A DNA stretch of 64,000 bases from a virus, in the IMG/VR virus record IMGVR_UViG_3300046318_000165, positions 26,752 to 90,751 of that record. One strand, given 5' to 3'. Under the pieces are notes generated by a model. It did not search any database. It was not told where the DNA came from and saw nothing but the letters and a program-made list of their open reading frames with translations. A program made the translations under genes and the position numbers. This document shows positions 34,113 through 43,207 of this stretch, piece after piece; within the stretch, counting starts at the first letter, position 1; every line of letters starts with the position of its first letter.

Positions 34113-34121
34113 TGGTATACT
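34113..34121 (+). promoter_or_regulatory. Extended -10 promoter (TGGTATACT) of the head gene block
   Basis: Ends 7 nt before the ATG at 34129; no ribosome-binding site, leaderless type. Confidence 0.65.
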
Positions 34122-34128
34122 TGATGTT

Positions 34129-34509
34129 ATGAAACCAATCGGAAAAGTAATGAAGGGTCAAATTGGAACGACTCGTATGCAGGTTGTTGAAGAACCTTTT
34201 TCAAATGCTGGCATCTATGTCTGGCAATTACCATCAGGAAAATACTTTACAGATGGTGAGGGTAATGCCCTTAGCATTGAGTCAATGAAAGACGACCCTG
34301 CTAAAATCAAAGAACTTACACAAGCAGCAGCCTACTATGGACAACCAGATGGACAAGCAGTATTCTTTTCAAATGTTAAAAAGATTTCTGACGAAGAACA
34401 CAGTGAACAACTTGACCGTATGAAGCAAGGACTCATTCCATCAATGAATGACCTTGGTGCTTTGATTGCTGCTAAGAAAACACAGGAGGTATGGGGTAAC
34501 GATGAATAA
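34129..34509 (+). CDS. Hypothetical protein preceding the portal gene
   Basis: 126 residues: a beta-rich first half (MKPIGKVMKGQIGTTRMQVVEEPF...IYVWQLPSGKYFTD) and a helical acidic second half. Overlaps the portal gene by 8 nt, so it belongs to the head operon. No family recognised. Confidence 0.7.
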   Translation: MKPIGKVMKGQIGTTRMQVVEEPFSNAGIYVWQLPSGKYFTDGEGNALSIESMKDDPAKIKELTQAAAYYGQPDGQAVFFSNVKKISDEEHSEQLDRMKQGLIPSMNDLGALIAAKKTQEVWGNDE

Positions 34510-36124
34510 CGAAATTAACAAAATTCCTATCCCAATTAAGGATGATTCTTCATACCTTGTAGACCAATTGCAAGAACAGGCAAATGCTTACAAGGCTATG
34601 GACCCATTTAATAAATCATGGGATGATGTAAAAGGACTGGCTGGACTAGACTTAAACTTTAAGCGTAGAACTCAAAGAATAGCCAAGAACGTTGCCACAG
34701 ATGCATACCTAGAATCAGCAGGTGCTGTTCAGATGGGTATTGGAGATGCAAAATCAAAGGAGATCAATCCTGGTGCAATCTATAGAAATGCCTATGGTCT
34801 ATTTGATGTTATTACCCCACCATACAACTTATACGAACTTGCAAATTATTATGACACTTCATTTGCCAACCACGCAGCTATTGATGCAAAGGTAGAAAAC
34901 ACAGTTGGTCTTGGCTATGACTTTATTGTTTCTGACAGAACAGTTCTAAAACTTGAAATGACTGAGAGTGCAGAAGCTGTTGATCGTGCTCGCAAGCGTA
35001 TCGAAAGACTTAAGATTCAACTCCGTGATTGGCTAGAAAGTCTAAACCAAGATGAAAGTTTTACCAGCATTCTTGAGAAGGTGTTTACAGACGCACACGC
35101 AACTGGAAATGGCTACATTGAAATTGGTAGAACAGTAACTGGAGAGATTGGTTACGTTGGTCACATTCCATCAACAACAATGCGTATTCGCCGTCTTCGT
35201 GATGGATATGTTCAGATTGTTGGAAACAAGGTTGTGTACTTCCGTAACTTTGGGGCAAATAATCCAAATACAATTACTGATGATCCACGTCCAAATGAGA
35301 TTATCCACGTTAAGGAATACTCTCCACTAAATACCTTCTATGGTGTTCCAGACGTTATCTCTGCTATGCCATCACTACTTGGCGATGCACTAGCAGCACA
35401 GTTTAATATTGACTATTTCCAGAACAAGGCTGTTCCTCGTTACATTGTAACTCTTAAGGGTGCATCTTTATCATCTGAAGCAGAAGATAAACTATTTAGA
35501 TTCCTACAATCAGGACTAAAGGGACAGAACCACAGAACACTTTATATCCCACTCCCTGGAGATTCAGAAGGAAATAAGGTAGAATTCAAAATGGAACCAA
35601 TTGAGAATGGAGTACAAGAAGGCTCATTCTCTGAATACCGTAAGCAGAATCGTGACGACATTCTTGTTGCTCACCAGGTTCCACTTTCAAAGCTTGGTGG
35701 CTCTGACTCTTCTCAAATTGCTGCATCTCTTGCTCAAGACCGCACTTTTAAAGAGCAGGTTGCAAGACCAGCACAGCGTAATCTTGAGAAGATTCTTAAT
35801 AAGATTATTCGTGAAAAGACAGACATCCTAGAATTTAAGTTTAATGAACTTACTCTTACAGATGAAGTTGCTCAATCACAGATTCTAGAGCGTCTAATTA
35901 GAAACAAGATTATTGTTCCTAATGAAGCTAGAAATGAACTTGGATTACCAGATCGTCCAGATGGAGATACTCCAGTTGAACTAACTGCAAGAGCAGCAGC
36001 AGATGCTTCTGCTAATACTCGTCAGGGTAGAACCAGAGATGCTGAAAGAACAGCAGGACAGTCTGATGGAGAAGCTACCACTACAGGTAGAAATCCCAAG
36101 GGAGAGGGTAGGTCCACTCAATAG
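34502..36124 (+). CDS. Phage portal protein
   Basis: 540 residues. IYRNAYGLFDVITPPYNLYELANYYD at the N-terminus, ATGNGYIEIGR in the stem region, VYFRNFG, NEIIHVKEYSPLNTFYGVPDVISAM, then FSEYRKQNRDDILVAHQVPLSKLG are characteristic of the PBSX-type portal family. The protein forms the dodecameric ring at the capsid vertex through which DNA passes. I start at the ATG at 34502; AGGAGG lies 14 nt upstream. The C-terminus is a polar tail. Confidence 0.93.
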   Translation: MNNEINKIPIPIKDDSSYLVDQLQEQANAYKAMDPFNKSWDDVKGLAGLDLNFKRRTQRIAKNVATDAYLESAGAVQMGIGDAKSKEINPGAIYRNAYGLFDVITPPYNLYELANYYDTSFANHAAIDAKVENTVGLGYDFIVSDRTVLKLEMTESAEAVDRARKRIERLKIQLRDWLESLNQDESFTSILEKVFTDAHATGNGYIEIGRTVTGEIGYVGHIPSTTMRIRRLRDGYVQIVGNKVVYFRNFGANNPNTITDDPRPNEIIHVKEYSPLNTFYGVPDVISAMPSLLGDALAAQFNIDYFQNKAVPRYIVTLKGASLSSEAEDKLFRFLQSGLKGQNHRTLYIPLPGDSEGNKVEFKMEPIENGVQEGSFSEYRKQNRDDILVAHQVPLSKLGGSDSSQIAASLAQDRTFKEQVARPAQRNLEKILNKIIREKTDILEFKFNELTLTDEVAQSQILERLIRNKIIVPNEARNELGLPDRPDGDTPVELTARAAADASANTRQGRTRDAERTAGQSDGEATTTGRNPKGEGRSTQ

Positions 36125-36126
36125 TG

Positions 36127-36135
36127 TGATATAAT
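36127..36135 (+). promoter_or_regulatory. Extended -10 promoter (TGATATAAT)
   Basis: Just after the portal stop; a second -10 (TATAAT, 36164-36169) lies 9 nt before the protease ATG. Confidence 0.55.
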
Positions 36136-36163
36136 AATCTATACACATTTTTAAAAAGGGACC

Positions 36164-36169
36164 TATAAT
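36164..36169 (+). promoter_or_regulatory. -10 box directly before the protease gene
   Basis: TATAAT ending 9 nt before the ATG at 36179, spacing as in the other leaderless genes; without TG extension. Confidence 0.45.
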
Positions 36170-36178
36170 TAAACTAAC

Positions 36179-37453
36179 ATGACTATATCTAAAGCATTCT
36201 TTGACACAAATGGAGACAACGTTCGTCTGTCAATGCCTTTTAGCAAGGTAGACAAGGAAAGACGTATTGTCTCAGGCTTTGCAACACTTGATAATGTTGA
36301 CAAGCAAATGGATATCGTTACCCCAGAAGCTTCACTAAAGGCTTTCTCAAATTTCCGTGGTAACATTCGTGAAATGCACCAGAACATTGCTGTTGGCAAG
36401 ATGGTTTCATTTAAAGAAGAAAAATATTTTGATCCAGAAACAAAGAAGTTCTATTCTGGAGTTTACGTCTCAGCATATGTATCTAAGGGTGCACAGGACT
36501 GCTGGGAAAAGGTTCTAGATGGAACCTATTCAGGTTTCTCTATCGGTGGTAGAATGAAGGACTGGGAAAACGCATATAGCGAGAAGCTAGATTCTGATAT
36601 TCGTATTATCAAGGAATATGACCTACTAGAACTTTCTCTGGTTGATACCCCAGCAAATCAGTTTGCAAACATCCTTTCAATTGAAAAGGTAGACGGAGTA
36701 AATACTGTTGTTGGTCAAGACACAGTTATCGAAAACGTGTTCTGGGACAAGGAATCAGGGGTAGTCATTCTTTCAGAAAATGAAACTGAAAAGAGTCCAC
36801 TTAGCGGAATCCCTATGCAAAACATTGGCTTTGTAGAAAAGTCAGATGATGAAAAAGCAGATTTAATAAAGTTCTTGGTTGATAGTGCTAAAGGCATTAA
36901 TACAATTGAGATTAAAAAGGAGAATGATAACATGACAGATGAGATTGTTAACGATGTTCCTGCAGAAAATCCTGTAGAGGACGTAGCTGTTGAAATCGCT
37001 CCAGAGGCAGATGCCACAATTGAACCTACCGTAGATGTAGAGAAGGCTGTAAAGCCTGAAGTCGAACCAGTGACTCCTGAAGAGGATGCCGTTGAAGACG
37101 CTACAGAAGAGGTAGACGATGAAGAAATTACAGCTAAGTCAGATACTGTTACTGTTGAGGCAGTTACAGAACTCAAAGATGCTGTTACATCAGCCTTTAG
37201 CGAACTTACAGCACTAGTTAAGTCACTAAATGACGAACTAGTAAATGTAAAGAAGTCACTAAACTTAGTAGATGCAAAAATTGCAGATGCTGAGGGAGAC
37301 TTTTCAAATCTTGGAAAGCGTATTGATGCTGTTGAAGCTGACACCGCTTTCCGCAAGTCTGGCGATCTGGGCGAGATCGTACAGGAACCAGCAATGGTTG
37401 AAAAATCAGTATGGGGCGGTCGTTTCCTCAATTCAGCCGATCTACTGAAATAA
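36179..37453 (+). CDS. Prohead protease (XkdF-like) with C-terminal scaffold region
   Basis: 424 residues. The first 170 (SKVDKERRIVSGFATLDNVDKQMDIVTPEAS, REMHQNIAVGKMV, GTYSGFSIGGRM, LLELSLVDTPAN) match the XkdF-type serine protease domain that cleaves capsid parts during maturation: His in EMHQN and Ser in GFSIGG are candidate catalytic residues. Residues 250-390 are very acidic and then coiled-coil (ELKDAVTSAFSELTALVKSL), typical of a scaffold. So this is a fused protease-scaffold, with an internal start that may make the scaffold alone. Confidence 0.88.
   Translation: MTISKAFFDTNGDNVRLSMPFSKVDKERRIVSGFATLDNVDKQMDIVTPEASLKAFSNFRGNIREMHQNIAVGKMVSFKEEKYFDPETKKFYSGVYVSAYVSKGAQDCWEKVLDGTYSGFSIGGRMKDWENAYSEKLDSDIRIIKEYDLLELSLVDTPANQFANILSIEKVDGVNTVVGQDTVIENVFWDKESGVVILSENETEKSPLSGIPMQNIGFVEKSDDEKADLIKFLVDSAKGINTIEIKKENDNMTDEIVNDVPAENPVEDVAVEIAPEADATIEPTVDVEKAVKPEVEPVTPEEDAVEDATEEVDDEEITAKSDTVTVEAVTELKDAVTSAFSELTALVKSLNDELVNVKKSLNLVDAKIADAEGDFSNLGKRIDAVEADTAFRKSGDLGEIVQEPAMVEKSVWGGRFLNSADLLK
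36932..37453 (+). CDS. Nested scaffold protein from an internal start
   Basis: In-frame ATG at codon 252 of the protease gene, preceded by AAAGGAGAA (36916-36924) at a suitable distance. The product would be the 173-residue acidic coiled-coil part alone. The same arrangement exists in phage lambda, where Nu3 is made from within gene C. The signal is stronger than that of the full gene, which fits the need for many scaffold copies. Confidence 0.6.
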   Translation: MTDEIVNDVPAENPVEDVAVEIAPEADATIEPTVDVEKAVKPEVEPVTPEEDAVEDATEEVDDEEITAKSDTVTVEAVTELKDAVTSAFSELTALVKSLNDELVNVKKSLNLVDAKIADAEGDFSNLGKRIDAVEADTAFRKSGDLGEIVQEPAMVEKSVWGGRFLNSADLLK

Positions 37454-37485
37454 CAAAATAAAAAATTCACTTGGAGGTGAAAATA

Positions 37486-38583
37486 ATGTCGGAAGAAATT
37501 AAAAAGAATAATCCTGGAACTACCTACCCAAACGCAGAGGGTAGTGCGTTCGCAGGTGGTATTGGTGGTGTCACTGATCCTGCTTTTGCATACCTTGGCG
37601 AAACTGCTGGAGATGCAAATCTTGGTCTACTAACTGGTCCTAACGCAGTTGACCCATCAAGTACCGCAAACCCAAATTATCCAGGTGCTGGTATCCTACG
37701 TCCAGAGCAAGCAAGACGCTTTATTGACTACGTTTGGGATGCTACCACACTGGCTAACGACGGTCGTCGTGTAACAATGCGAGCTAACACAATGGAACTT
37801 GAAAAGGTTAACGTTGGTGAGCGTGTTGTACGTGCAGCTGCACAAGGTGATGCATCATTTACCAATGCAGGTGCTACATTCAGCAAGGTTGAGCTTACTA
37901 CAAAGAAGCTACGTCTTGACTGGGAAGTATCATCAGAAGCACTAGAAGACAATATTGAAGGTGGTGCTCTTGAGGATCACCTAGTACGTCTTATGACTAC
38001 TGCTTTTGGTAATGACATCGAAGATCTAGCGATCAACGGTGACACCGCAAACACTGGAGACGCTTTCCTTGGTATCATGGATGGTTTTAACGCTCTAGCC
38101 TCTGGAGACGGCTTCGCTCACGAAGCTGTTGTCTCAGGCGGAGCTGACTGGACTACCGATGATATGCAGAAGCTTATCCTTGCTCTACCACGCCGTTACC
38201 GTGCACTAAAGACTGGACTAAAGTTCTACGCAGGAACCGATACCTTTGCAAACATTGTAAAGAACAACGGTACTGTTTGGGACTCAATTGGTTCAACTGA
38301 AGCAGCTCGTGGCAGCTACCTTGGTGGAATTGAACAGACTGTAGGAAATGCACGTCAAACTCGTGTGCTAGGTGTACCAGTACTTGAAGTACCTTACTAC
38401 CCAGCAGACTATGTTGACCTAACATTCCCACAGAACCGTATCTGGGGATTCCAGCGAGACATCACAGTTAACCGTTTCTACGTTCCTAAGAAGGACACAA
38501 TTGAATACACCGTATTCATTCGTTTCGGAATTAACTGGGAAGAGCAGGATGCAATTGCATTCGCAAGCAAGGCTACTTCCTAA
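37486..38583 (+). CDS. Major capsid protein
   Basis: 365 residues from the ATG at 37486 after GGAGGTGA, the strongest ribosome-binding site nearby. N-terminal 75 residues are flexible and Gly/Pro-rich; then ARRFIDYVWDATTLANDGRRVTMRANTMELEKVNVGERVV, the N-arm/E-loop region of an HK97-type fold, and LDWEVSSEALEDNIEGG. No delta-domain of usual length precedes it, consistent with a separate scaffold. Followed by a strong terminator. Confidence 0.92.
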   Translation: MSEEIKKNNPGTTYPNAEGSAFAGGIGGVTDPAFAYLGETAGDANLGLLTGPNAVDPSSTANPNYPGAGILRPEQARRFIDYVWDATTLANDGRRVTMRANTMELEKVNVGERVVRAAAQGDASFTNAGATFSKVELTTKKLRLDWEVSSEALEDNIEGGALEDHLVRLMTTAFGNDIEDLAINGDTANTGDAFLGIMDGFNALASGDGFAHEAVVSGGADWTTDDMQKLILALPRRYRALKTGLKFYAGTDTFANIVKNNGTVWDSIGSTEAARGSYLGGIEQTVGNARQTRVLGVPVLEVPYYPADYVDLTFPQNRIWGFQRDITVNRFYVPKKDTIEYTVFIRFGINWEEQDAIAFASKATS

Positions 38584-38608
38584 GAAGTAGTAACAAACCC
38601 TTAAGGGG

Positions 38609-38639
38609 GGCAGGAGTTAATTCTCCTGCCTCCTTTTTT
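38609..38639 (+). terminator. Intrinsic terminator after the capsid gene
   Basis: GGCAGGAG / CTCCTGCC, loop TTAATT, followed by TCCTTTTTT. Confidence 0.88.
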
Positions 38640-38648
38640 AATTTAATC

Positions 38649-38657
38649 TGATATAAT
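38649..38657 (+). promoter_or_regulatory. Extended -10 promoter (TGATATAAT) of the connector genes
   Basis: Followed by AAGGAG before the ATG at 38675. Confidence 0.65.
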
Positions 38658-38674
38658 GTTATATAAGGAGACAT

Positions 38675-38854
38675 ATGTCAAATAATGGTGAGCTAATTGC
38701 CTTAAAATCAAATAGAAATATTAGTTGGCAAAAAGTTGGTGAACTTAAAAAGGGAATCAATATTGTTTCTAAAAATACTGCTGAGAAGTGGCTTACCCTA
38801 AAGGGAATCACAGAGCTAACACCAGAGGAAGTTGCGAAGGAGTACGTTAATTAA
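38675..38854 (+). CDS. Small protein between capsid and connector genes
   Basis: 59 residues (MSNNGELIALKSNRNISWQKVGELKKGINIVSKNTAEKWLTLKGI...), ending in a helix with LTPEEVAKEY. Such small basic proteins after capsid genes are often neck or head-binding factors with a lysine-rich start; unassigned. Coupled to the next gene by TAATG. Confidence 0.65.
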   Translation: MSNNGELIALKSNRNISWQKVGELKKGINIVSKNTAEKWLTLKGITELTPEEVAKEYVN

Positions 38855-40002
38855 TGGAAATTCTAAGAGTTCCTCCATATCCAATTGTTACAACCTGGGA
38901 TGTCCCAGATGATAATCACCAATACTTAATTTATGTAGAGGATGTGGTTGACCACTCGGTTGAAACAGAAGTTATTACTTCAAACGCAAGCTCACAAATT
39001 ACTTATACACTACCCAGAACAAAGGTCCAATATGATCGTGACTTCTTGTTTAGAATTTACGATACAAATATTTTTGGCGAGGTAGTTATAGATTCAAATC
39101 TAACAGTATATCGTCCATATGTAGATCCAAATATGCTAGGAACAACTGCTTCAGAAATTGCAGAATATAAGCGTTGGGAAATTATTGCTCGTTCAATAAT
39201 TGATGCATACCTTGGAAATGACTCCGCTACAGGAGAAGGTTTTTATAACCACAAGTTGATTGTCCAGGGTGTTGGAGATGGAACAGATTACTACCCTATC
39301 TGGCATAATCCAAAACGAGTACTAAAAGTTTATGAAAACAATGAACTGGTCTTTAATGGAGAAGACATTGTATTATCAGTAATTTCATCATCTATTAGTG
39401 GAGACACAACGATACTTGAAACAAATGTAGATAATAACTATTTAGTAGGAGACTTAATTACTATTAGTGGATTTACTCCATCTGAATATAATGGTGTTCA
39501 CAGAATTATAGATATTATTAGCACAACAGAATTTTCAGTTAAAAAGATATCAAATAATTCAGTCACTGTTCTTGGAACAGCACTAAGAGACTGGAATCAG
39601 AAGTATGCTATTTCTCCAAATAACTCAGCAATTATGAGATCATATACAGGACTATACAACCGTTCTGAACAAAAGCCACTGACCCTTCCTAGAGGTTACG
39701 GAGATCTTGGTCCATATGGATTATTCAATCCAGTTGCTTTTCCAAAAGGATATGATTATACATTCGTACTAGACGTTGGGTATAAGGCTGTGCCACCAGA
39801 CGTTGAGATTGCAGCAACAATGTTAATTGAAGATTTGAAGTGCAATAGAAATGAATACTATCAAAGATTTATTACTCAATATAGCACAGATCAATTTAAC
39901 ATTAAATTTGCCCCAGAATTCTTGAAAGGAACTGGCAACCTAATTGTAGATAAAATTCTTGATGGCTACAAAGGTAGTGTATTTAAGCCAGGAATACTAT
40001 AA
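38854..40002 (+). CDS. Head-to-tail connector protein
   Basis: 382 residues. Position directly after the capsid block and the helical part AEYKRWEIIARSIIDAYLG with a C-terminal VPPDVEIAATMLIEDLKCNRNEYYQRF are typical of head-tail adaptors that bind under the portal. Residues 170-235 hold an inserted beta domain with GFTPSEYNGVHRIIDI, a pattern that recurs in the large tail protein at 49459-54057 (GVSPSTYNLS, GVTPNEYNIS). The N-terminus is an immunoglobulin-like stretch. Confidence 0.78.
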   Translation: MEILRVPPYPIVTTWDVPDDNHQYLIYVEDVVDHSVETEVITSNASSQITYTLPRTKVQYDRDFLFRIYDTNIFGEVVIDSNLTVYRPYVDPNMLGTTASEIAEYKRWEIIARSIIDAYLGNDSATGEGFYNHKLIVQGVGDGTDYYPIWHNPKRVLKVYENNELVFNGEDIVLSVISSSISGDTTILETNVDNNYLVGDLITISGFTPSEYNGVHRIIDIISTTEFSVKKISNNSVTVLGTALRDWNQKYAISPNNSAIMRSYTGLYNRSEQKPLTLPRGYGDLGPYGLFNPVAFPKGYDYTFVLDVGYKAVPPDVEIAATMLIEDLKCNRNEYYQRFITQYSTDQFNIKFAPEFLKGTGNLIVDKILDGYKGSVFKPGIL

Positions 40003-40448
40003 TGGCATGTAAAGACACAAGTATTATTTATCCACTTCTAGCAGATATTTACTATCCTAATGTTGAACAAAAGGGTTATGGAAATATTGAAAAAGAATGG
40101 ATACTAAATAAAACAGTTGCTTGTTTCTTTGCACCAGCAAGTAGAAAATCAAAACAAGAAGTTCAGCCAGAAATGTCTGTATCTATAGATCAACTATTAA
40201 TTGGTAGAACAAAATGTGACGTTAGAGTTTCAAGTTTAAATACTCAAAACTCTGTTACAAATGTTATTATTTCAAACATTCGTGATGCATATGGGAATCC
40301 CATCTATATTGAAACTTCTGGAGTGAGAGCAAATAAGTCTACAATTTTTGAAATAGCTACCAACGAACCAATTGTTGGACCATTTGGAACGGTTGAATAT
40401 TATAGTGTAACTATTAGACGTTCAGAAAATCAGGGTATCAATGTATGA
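40002..40448 (+). CDS. Head-tail joining protein (stopper-like)
   Basis: 148 residues, beta-rich (MACKDTSIIYPLLADIYYPN...). By gene order (adaptor, stopper, tail completion, terminator) it should be the head-closure protein. WILNKTVACFFAPASR fits the small-barrel fold of such proteins, but the assignment is positional. Confidence 0.65.
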   Translation: MACKDTSIIYPLLADIYYPNVEQKGYGNIEKEWILNKTVACFFAPASRKSKQEVQPEMSVSIDQLLIGRTKCDVRVSSLNTQNSVTNVIISNIRDAYGNPIYIETSGVRANKSTIFEIATNEPIVGPFGTVEYYSVTIRRSENQGINV

Positions 40449-41119
40449 TATCCGTAGACTTTAATGAAAAATCTTTTGCTAAACAACTAAATAATATGGT
40501 TGAATACTCTATGGGATTCTTAGATGGAGTACAAAGAGGAAAAACACAAATGTTAAAAACAGTTGGTCTTTCTGCCATAGAAGTTTTAAAATCATATATA
40601 GATTCACAAGCAAGAATTGATCCAGGACTTCTTCACCATGTATATGAGTGGAATCAGACTGGAAGTCCAGATGGTAGGCTATTTGATATTTCTTATACTG
40701 TAAGTGGTTTAGGGTTATCGTTTAAATCTACTTTTTCACAATCAAAATCAATCAAAGAAGGATCTACAGTTCCATTTTATGATAAGGCAAGAATTATGGA
40801 AAATGGAATTCCAGTACAGATAAAGCCTAAAAATAATGTTTTGGCTTTTAATATTAATGGTGAAGACATATTTACATCAAAGCCTATAGATGTTAAAAAT
40901 CCTGGAGGTCCTGATGTAGAAGGATCTTTTGAAAGAGTATTTGATTCATTTTTCAATAACTATTTTTCACAATCATTTTTAAGAGTAAGTGGTATACTAG
41001 ATTATCTGCAAGATCCAACGGTATATAAGAAAAATCTAAATGCTGGTAAAAAAGCTGGAAGAAGTCTTGGCATAACAACAGGATATCGATGGATAGCAAA
41101 TGTAGGAGTTGAAAAATAA
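40445..41119 (+). CDS. Neck/tail completion protein
   Basis: 224 residues. N-terminal DFNEKSFAKQLNNMVEYSMGFLDGV is a helix as in HK97 gp10-type tail completion proteins; the C-terminus has YKKNLNAGKKAGRS. Assigned by position between stopper and terminator. Confidence 0.6.
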   Translation: MISVDFNEKSFAKQLNNMVEYSMGFLDGVQRGKTQMLKTVGLSAIEVLKSYIDSQARIDPGLLHHVYEWNQTGSPDGRLFDISYTVSGLGLSFKSTFSQSKSIKEGSTVPFYDKARIMENGIPVQIKPKNNVLAFNINGEDIFTSKPIDVKNPGGPDVEGSFERVFDSFFNNYFSQSFLRVSGILDYLQDPTVYKKNLNAGKKAGRSLGITTGYRWIANVGVEK

Positions 41120-41655
41120 TGGCAATAACAAACCCAACAGTTTTAATTAATGAATATCTATCTGAGAAGCTAGGGAATTCGCTTTCTGATACTATTGTTG
41201 ACAAGGTAAGATTCTTTCCATCTGGTCCAATAGACATAACTGCAATTACAGATAATTTTACTGGTGCAGCAAATGATGTTTTTGTTGTATACGATAGAAT
41301 GTTTAAAATGCGTAAAAAGGCATTTCCACATATCAAGTGTGAACAATCATTATATTATTTTTATAAAACAGCAGGAGATCCAGAACAGCTTTTTGATTCA
41401 ATTCAAATAGTGCATGATCTTCTTGATCGTGAAGACGAGTCTGGAGAAGAACTCAATGCTTGGATTCAAAACCAGGTATTTGGAGGAGTAATAAATGTTC
41501 AGGGTAAAGATTTTAAACCAGTATATTTTCATAGTCTTAAGGTGTATCAACTACAAGAAGTTAGAGATATTATAAATCACTCTACAACAAGAACCCTACA
41601 TGGTGTAAAACTAATAGTTGATTACGAATACCATACTCAAGATTACAATAACTAA
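41119..41655 (+). CDS. Tail terminator-like protein
   Basis: 178 residues. ITNPTVLINEYLSEKLG at the start and the alternating beta/alpha pattern ending LHGVKLIVDYEYHTQ fit tail terminator proteins that cap the tail tube. It is the gene just before the major tail protein, the usual place. Confidence 0.65.
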   Translation: MAITNPTVLINEYLSEKLGNSLSDTIVDKVRFFPSGPIDITAITDNFTGAANDVFVVYDRMFKMRKKAFPHIKCEQSLYYFYKTAGDPEQLFDSIQIVHDLLDREDESGEELNAWIQNQVFGGVINVQGKDFKPVYFHSLKVYQLQEVRDIINHSTTRTLHGVKLIVDYEYHTQDYNN

Positions 41656-41671
41656 TTAAATTAAAAAGACC

Positions 41672-41680
41672 TGTTATACT
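41672..41680 (+). promoter_or_regulatory. Extended -10 promoter (TGTTATACT) of the major tail gene
   Basis: Followed by a 45-nt leader with AGAGGTGA before the ATG at 41734. Confidence 0.65.
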
Positions 41681-41733
41681 TAATCTGAGGAAACACGCCC
41701 ACTATTCTATAGAAAGAAAAAGAGGTGAATACT

Positions 41734-42402
41734 ATGGCATATTCAAGAGGTACTAGTGCTAACATTATTGTTGGTGCAGCTGCACTTTTTACATATGAGG
41801 CAGGACCAATCGGTCAGACAGTCGGTGGATCAATTACTGATCAACAGGCTCTGATTGACCTACCAAACTATGTAGCAGGAGTTTCTTATAAAGAAACTCT
41901 ATCAAACGATGCAGATTTCCGTAACGTAGGTTATACTATGAACGGTCTAGAACTACAATTCCAGCCTGACTTCGGTGAAGTTCAGGTTGACCAGGTTCTT
42001 GACGCTGCAAAGCTATACAAGCAAGGTATGAAGGTAAATCTAAATACTACATTCGCTGAAGCAACATTAGAAAATCTATTGTTTGCTCTAGCAGGTAGAG
42101 ATGAAGATCTAACTGCAAACCAAACTGGAATCAGTATCCTAAACCTTTCAGCAGGTGACATCGGTGAATGTCCTGTTGAGCGTGGTCTAGTTGCTATCGG
42201 TCCAGGTTCTGGTGATTGTGATGCAGGTTCGGCTATCGAACGTGTATACATTGCCTACCGTGCACTTTCAATTGAAAGCGTAACCGTATCAGCAAAGCGT
42301 GATGCTCCATCAGAGTTTGCGGTTTCATTCCGTATGCTTCCAAATGATAACGCAAGTTATGGAAGAATCGTTGACCGCACAGTTAGTGTATCAGGTTCAT
42401 AA
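41734..42402 (+). CDS. Major tail protein
   Basis: 222 residues, beta-rich (MAYSRGTSANIIVGAAALFTYEAGP...). Residues 60-130 (TMNGLELQFQPDFGEVQVDQVLDAAKLYKQG) and 180-222 (VSAKRDAPSEFAVSFRMLPNDN) fit tail tube proteins. It has its own promoter, a good ribosome-binding site and a strong terminator, as expected of a protein made in hundreds of copies. A GTG three codons upstream is less likely. Confidence 0.82.
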   Translation: MAYSRGTSANIIVGAAALFTYEAGPIGQTVGGSITDQQALIDLPNYVAGVSYKETLSNDADFRNVGYTMNGLELQFQPDFGEVQVDQVLDAAKLYKQGMKVNLNTTFAEATLENLLFALAGRDEDLTANQTGISILNLSAGDIGECPVERGLVAIGPGSGDCDAGSAIERVYIAYRALSIESVTVSAKRDAPSEFAVSFRMLPNDNASYGRIVDRTVSVSGS

Positions 42403-42422
42403 AAATATAATTTAATATTGAG

Positions 42423-42450
42423 AACTGCTCCACTTCGGTGGGGCAGTTTT
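42423..42450 (+). terminator. Intrinsic terminator after the major tail gene
   Basis: AACTGCTCCAC / GTGGGGCAGTT, loop TTCG, followed by TTCGTTT. Confidence 0.85.
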
Positions 42451-42458
42451 CGTTTATT

Positions 42459-42467
42459 TGGTATACT
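42459..42467 (+). promoter_or_regulatory. Extended -10 promoter (TGGTATACT), leaderless
   Basis: Ends 6 nt before the ATG at 42474. Confidence 0.65.
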
Positions 42468-42473
42468 TGTATA

Positions 42474-43157
42474 ATGGCTACTAAAATATATGACTCAGCG
42501 ACAATACGATTAATTGATGGTACAGAGATTTACATAACACCATTAAAGATAAAATATCTAAGGGACTTTTTAGATGAATTTGAAAATATAAAAACAGCAA
42601 AGAATGATGATGAATCAATGTCAGTTCTTTCAAACTGTGCAACTATAGCAATGAAGCAATACTATCCATCAATAAAAACGGTAGAGCAACTAGAAGACCT
42701 ATGCGACTTAAAAACTGTATACAAGATAGTAGATGTAGCAGCAGGTATAAAAATAGATAGGGATAAAGAAGAAGAGCCTGTTAAGCAACAAGCAGAAGAG
42801 AGTGGATCTAGCTGGGACAAATTGGATCTAGCAAAATTAGAAACAGAGGTATTTCTTCTGGGCATCTGGAAAGATTTCTCAGATTTAGAGTCTTCAATAT
42901 CTATACCAGAATTAACATCAATTCTTGAATTAAAAAGAGAATTAGATTATGATGAAAAGAAATTCCTTGCAGCTATTCAAGGAGTAGATTTGGATGAAGC
43001 ATCTGGTAAAGAAAATGAGTGGGAAGCCATGAAAGCTAGAGTATTTAGTGGTGGAAAAGCAACAAGTGCAAACGATATTGTTGGCTATCAAGGCTCAAGG
43101 GCAGCTCAAGTAGGCTTTGGAATTGGTATGGGCTTAGACTATGAAGATATGAGATAA
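42474..43157 (+). CDS. Tail assembly chaperone, long form
   Basis: 227 residues. The first 95 residues (LIDGTEIYITPLKIKYLRDFLDEFE...DLKTVYKIVDVAAGIKI) align with the whole of the next gene's product; the remaining 130 are an extra helical domain (LGIWKDFSDLESSISIPELTSIL). In most siphoviruses a short and a long chaperone (lambda G and GT) come from one gene pair by ribosomal frameshift; here the long form is a separate gene. Positions the tape measure protein for tube assembly. Confidence 0.78.
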   Translation: MATKIYDSATIRLIDGTEIYITPLKIKYLRDFLDEFENIKTAKNDDESMSVLSNCATIAMKQYYPSIKTVEQLEDLCDLKTVYKIVDVAAGIKIDRDKEEEPVKQQAEESGSSWDKLDLAKLETEVFLLGIWKDFSDLESSISIPELTSILELKRELDYDEKKFLAAIQGVDLDEASGKENEWEAMKARVFSGGKATSANDIVGYQGSRAAQVGFGIGMGLDYEDMR

Positions 43158-43172
43158 AAATAATATCTTTTG

Positions 43173-43181
43173 TGATATAAT
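43173..43181 (+). promoter_or_regulatory. Extended -10 promoter (TGATATAAT)
   Basis: Followed by AAGGAGG before the ATG at 43208; gives the short chaperone its own supply of mRNA. Confidence 0.65.
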
Positions 43182-43207
43182 TAATATACCTTACAAGGAG
43201 GAAATTA

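Noticed and set aside
36715-37470. 251-codon minus-strand frame opposite the protease-scaffold gene
   Set aside because: Serine-rich composition comes from the reverse complement of Glu/Asp/Val codons; the plus-strand gene is clear.
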